DNA of 5,999 nucleotides from Methylococcaceae bacterium (GTDB lineage Bacteria; Pseudomonadota; Gammaproteobacteria; Methylococcales; Methylococcaceae). Under the pieces are notes generated by a model. It was not told where the DNA came from, did no database searches, and saw only the letters and a program-made list of their open reading frames with translations. Shown here piece after piece: positions 5,523 to 5,999 of this stretch. Made by a program: the position numbers and the translations under genes. Position 1 is the stretch's first letter, and every line of letters begins with the position of its first letter. The stretch lies in the NCBI GenBank assembly GCA_012026715.1, contig VEPB01000196.1, forward strand, positions 1-5,999. The letters run 5' to 3'.

Positions 5523-5999
5523 ACGCTGTCGCTGGGGGGGATTGATGGCCAGTCCGGCCGGTTCCGCATCGGCCGCTGACTCCGCTGGAACGGCGTCAGA
5601 CGAGTCGGCTCGGGACTCGTCCTGGACAGCCGAGGTGGGAGGACCGGTTTCCCTCAGGACAGGCAGCTGCGCTTCGAATTCCGCCAATGCCGCTTCCAGA
5701 TCCGCCAGAGCCGAATGCCCTTCCGCCACGTCGGTTAACGAAGCCGCCGCTTGGCCAGCGACCGGCTCGAACGGCGCAGCAAGAACCGGGGGGGCCTCAT
5801 CCCCTGTTGGGGCATCAACATCCTGCTGCAAGGCGGGATCTGCGGCCGCCGCGAAATTCATTTTGTCGGGAGAGTTCGTCGCAGCCTCCTGATCCTTCGA
5901 CGCACTCGGGTCGGTACCCGGCATCGCGGGTATCGGATCAGCTTCCGCCGCCTCGTCGTGGCTCTCCTCGGACGGGTCAGCAGACTGATTCCCGGCGCG
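5457..5999 (-). CDS. unrecognised disordered protein, C-terminal part only
   Basis: This reading frame runs open from the right edge down to a TAG (forward 5457-5459), about 180 codons. An internal ATG lies at forward 5924-5922, but the 25 codons before it, back to the edge, are also open and of the same composition, so the true start is probably outside the window. The product is rich in A, P, E, D and S and looks intrinsically disordered. It has one short helix-like acidic stretch (ADLEAALAEFEAQLPVL) and then a basic patch (PPQRQRSTRRRNKK) before a polar end. There is no domain, signal peptide or membrane segment that I can name. Such tails occur on large proteins such as RNase E, TolA or FtsK-like proteins, but nothing here decides between them. 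The minus strand is preferred over the competing + frame 5503-5892 because its acidic, proline-rich composition is more protein-like. It is convergent with ubiB. Confidence 0.6.
   Translation of the reverse strand, partial: RAGNQSADPSEESHDEAAEADPIPAMPGTDPSASKDQEAATNSPDKMNFAAAADPALQQDVDAPTGDEAPPVLAAPFEPVAGQAAASLTDVAEGHSALADLEAALAEFEAQLPVLRETGPPTSAVQDESRADSSDAVPAESAADAEPAGLAINPPQRQRSTRRRNKKSQSETAEQPGQDG
5534..5540. repeat. 7-base G/C homopolymer in the minus-strand gene
   Basis: Seven G on the + strand (seven C in the sense of the minus-strand gene), just 3' of the ubiB stop. In the minus-strand gene it encodes the Pro-Pro before the basic RQRSTRRRNKK patch. Such tracts can slip during replication or be miscounted in sequencing; either would change the protein tail. 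Confidence 0.95.
5788..5794. repeat. second 7-base G/C homopolymer in the minus-strand gene
   Basis: Another run of seven G on the + strand, seven C in the sense of the minus-strand gene, within the EAPPVLAAP segment. I noticed no single-base G or C run this long in the six + strand genes. It has the same slippage or sequencing-error potential as the tract near 5537. Confidence 0.95.

Noticed and set aside
5503..5892. + strand open frame opposite the minus-strand gene (129 codons)
   Set aside because: Its product is a low-complexity Ser/Ala/Gly mix with scattered Cys and Trp, begins inside ubiB, and mirrors the minus-strand frame, whose composition is more protein-like and which stays open to the edge.

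Overview
This GC-rich, gene-dense window looks like chromosomal housekeeping DNA from a gammaproteobacterium. UbiJ, a proteobacterial ubiquinone accessory protein, lies between UbiE and UbiB, and HslVU lies just upstream. A methanotroph-like lineage (Methylococcales) is possible from the general look of the proteins, but this is an impression and was not tested.

Layout. Positions 1-187 are a relatively AT-rich leader with no convincing gene; it holds weak promoter candidates. Six genes follow on the + strand with almost no space between them: hslV (188-751), hslU (748-2076, 4-base ATGA overlap), a DUF971 / GBBH-N-like small protein (2082-2438), ubiE (2466-3212), ubiJ (3216-3851) and ubiB (3879-5522). 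Gaps are 27 bases or less and no terminator is visible between genes, so they look like one transcription unit. From 5457 to the right edge a minus-strand reading frame is open throughout. It looks like the disordered C-terminal part of a larger, unrecognised protein. Its end overlaps the end of ubiB tail to tail by 66 bases.

How the genes work together. HslV (threonine peptidase) and HslU (AAA+ unfoldase) form a cytoplasmic ATP-dependent protease. UbiE, UbiJ and UbiB act in late ubiquinone synthesis: UbiE is the C-methyltransferase, UbiJ a lipid-binding accessory factor, and UbiB a membrane-anchored atypical kinase/ATPase. The DUF971 protein sits between the two modules and its function is unknown. 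All diagnostic motifs checked in the named enzymes are intact.

I found no previously undescribed system. The observations most worth a second look are the in-register antisense overlap at the ubiB 3' end, two 7-base C tracts in the minus-strand gene, and the DUF971 protein, which keeps a His but lacks the Cys triad of the zinc site in gamma-butyrobetaine hydroxylase.
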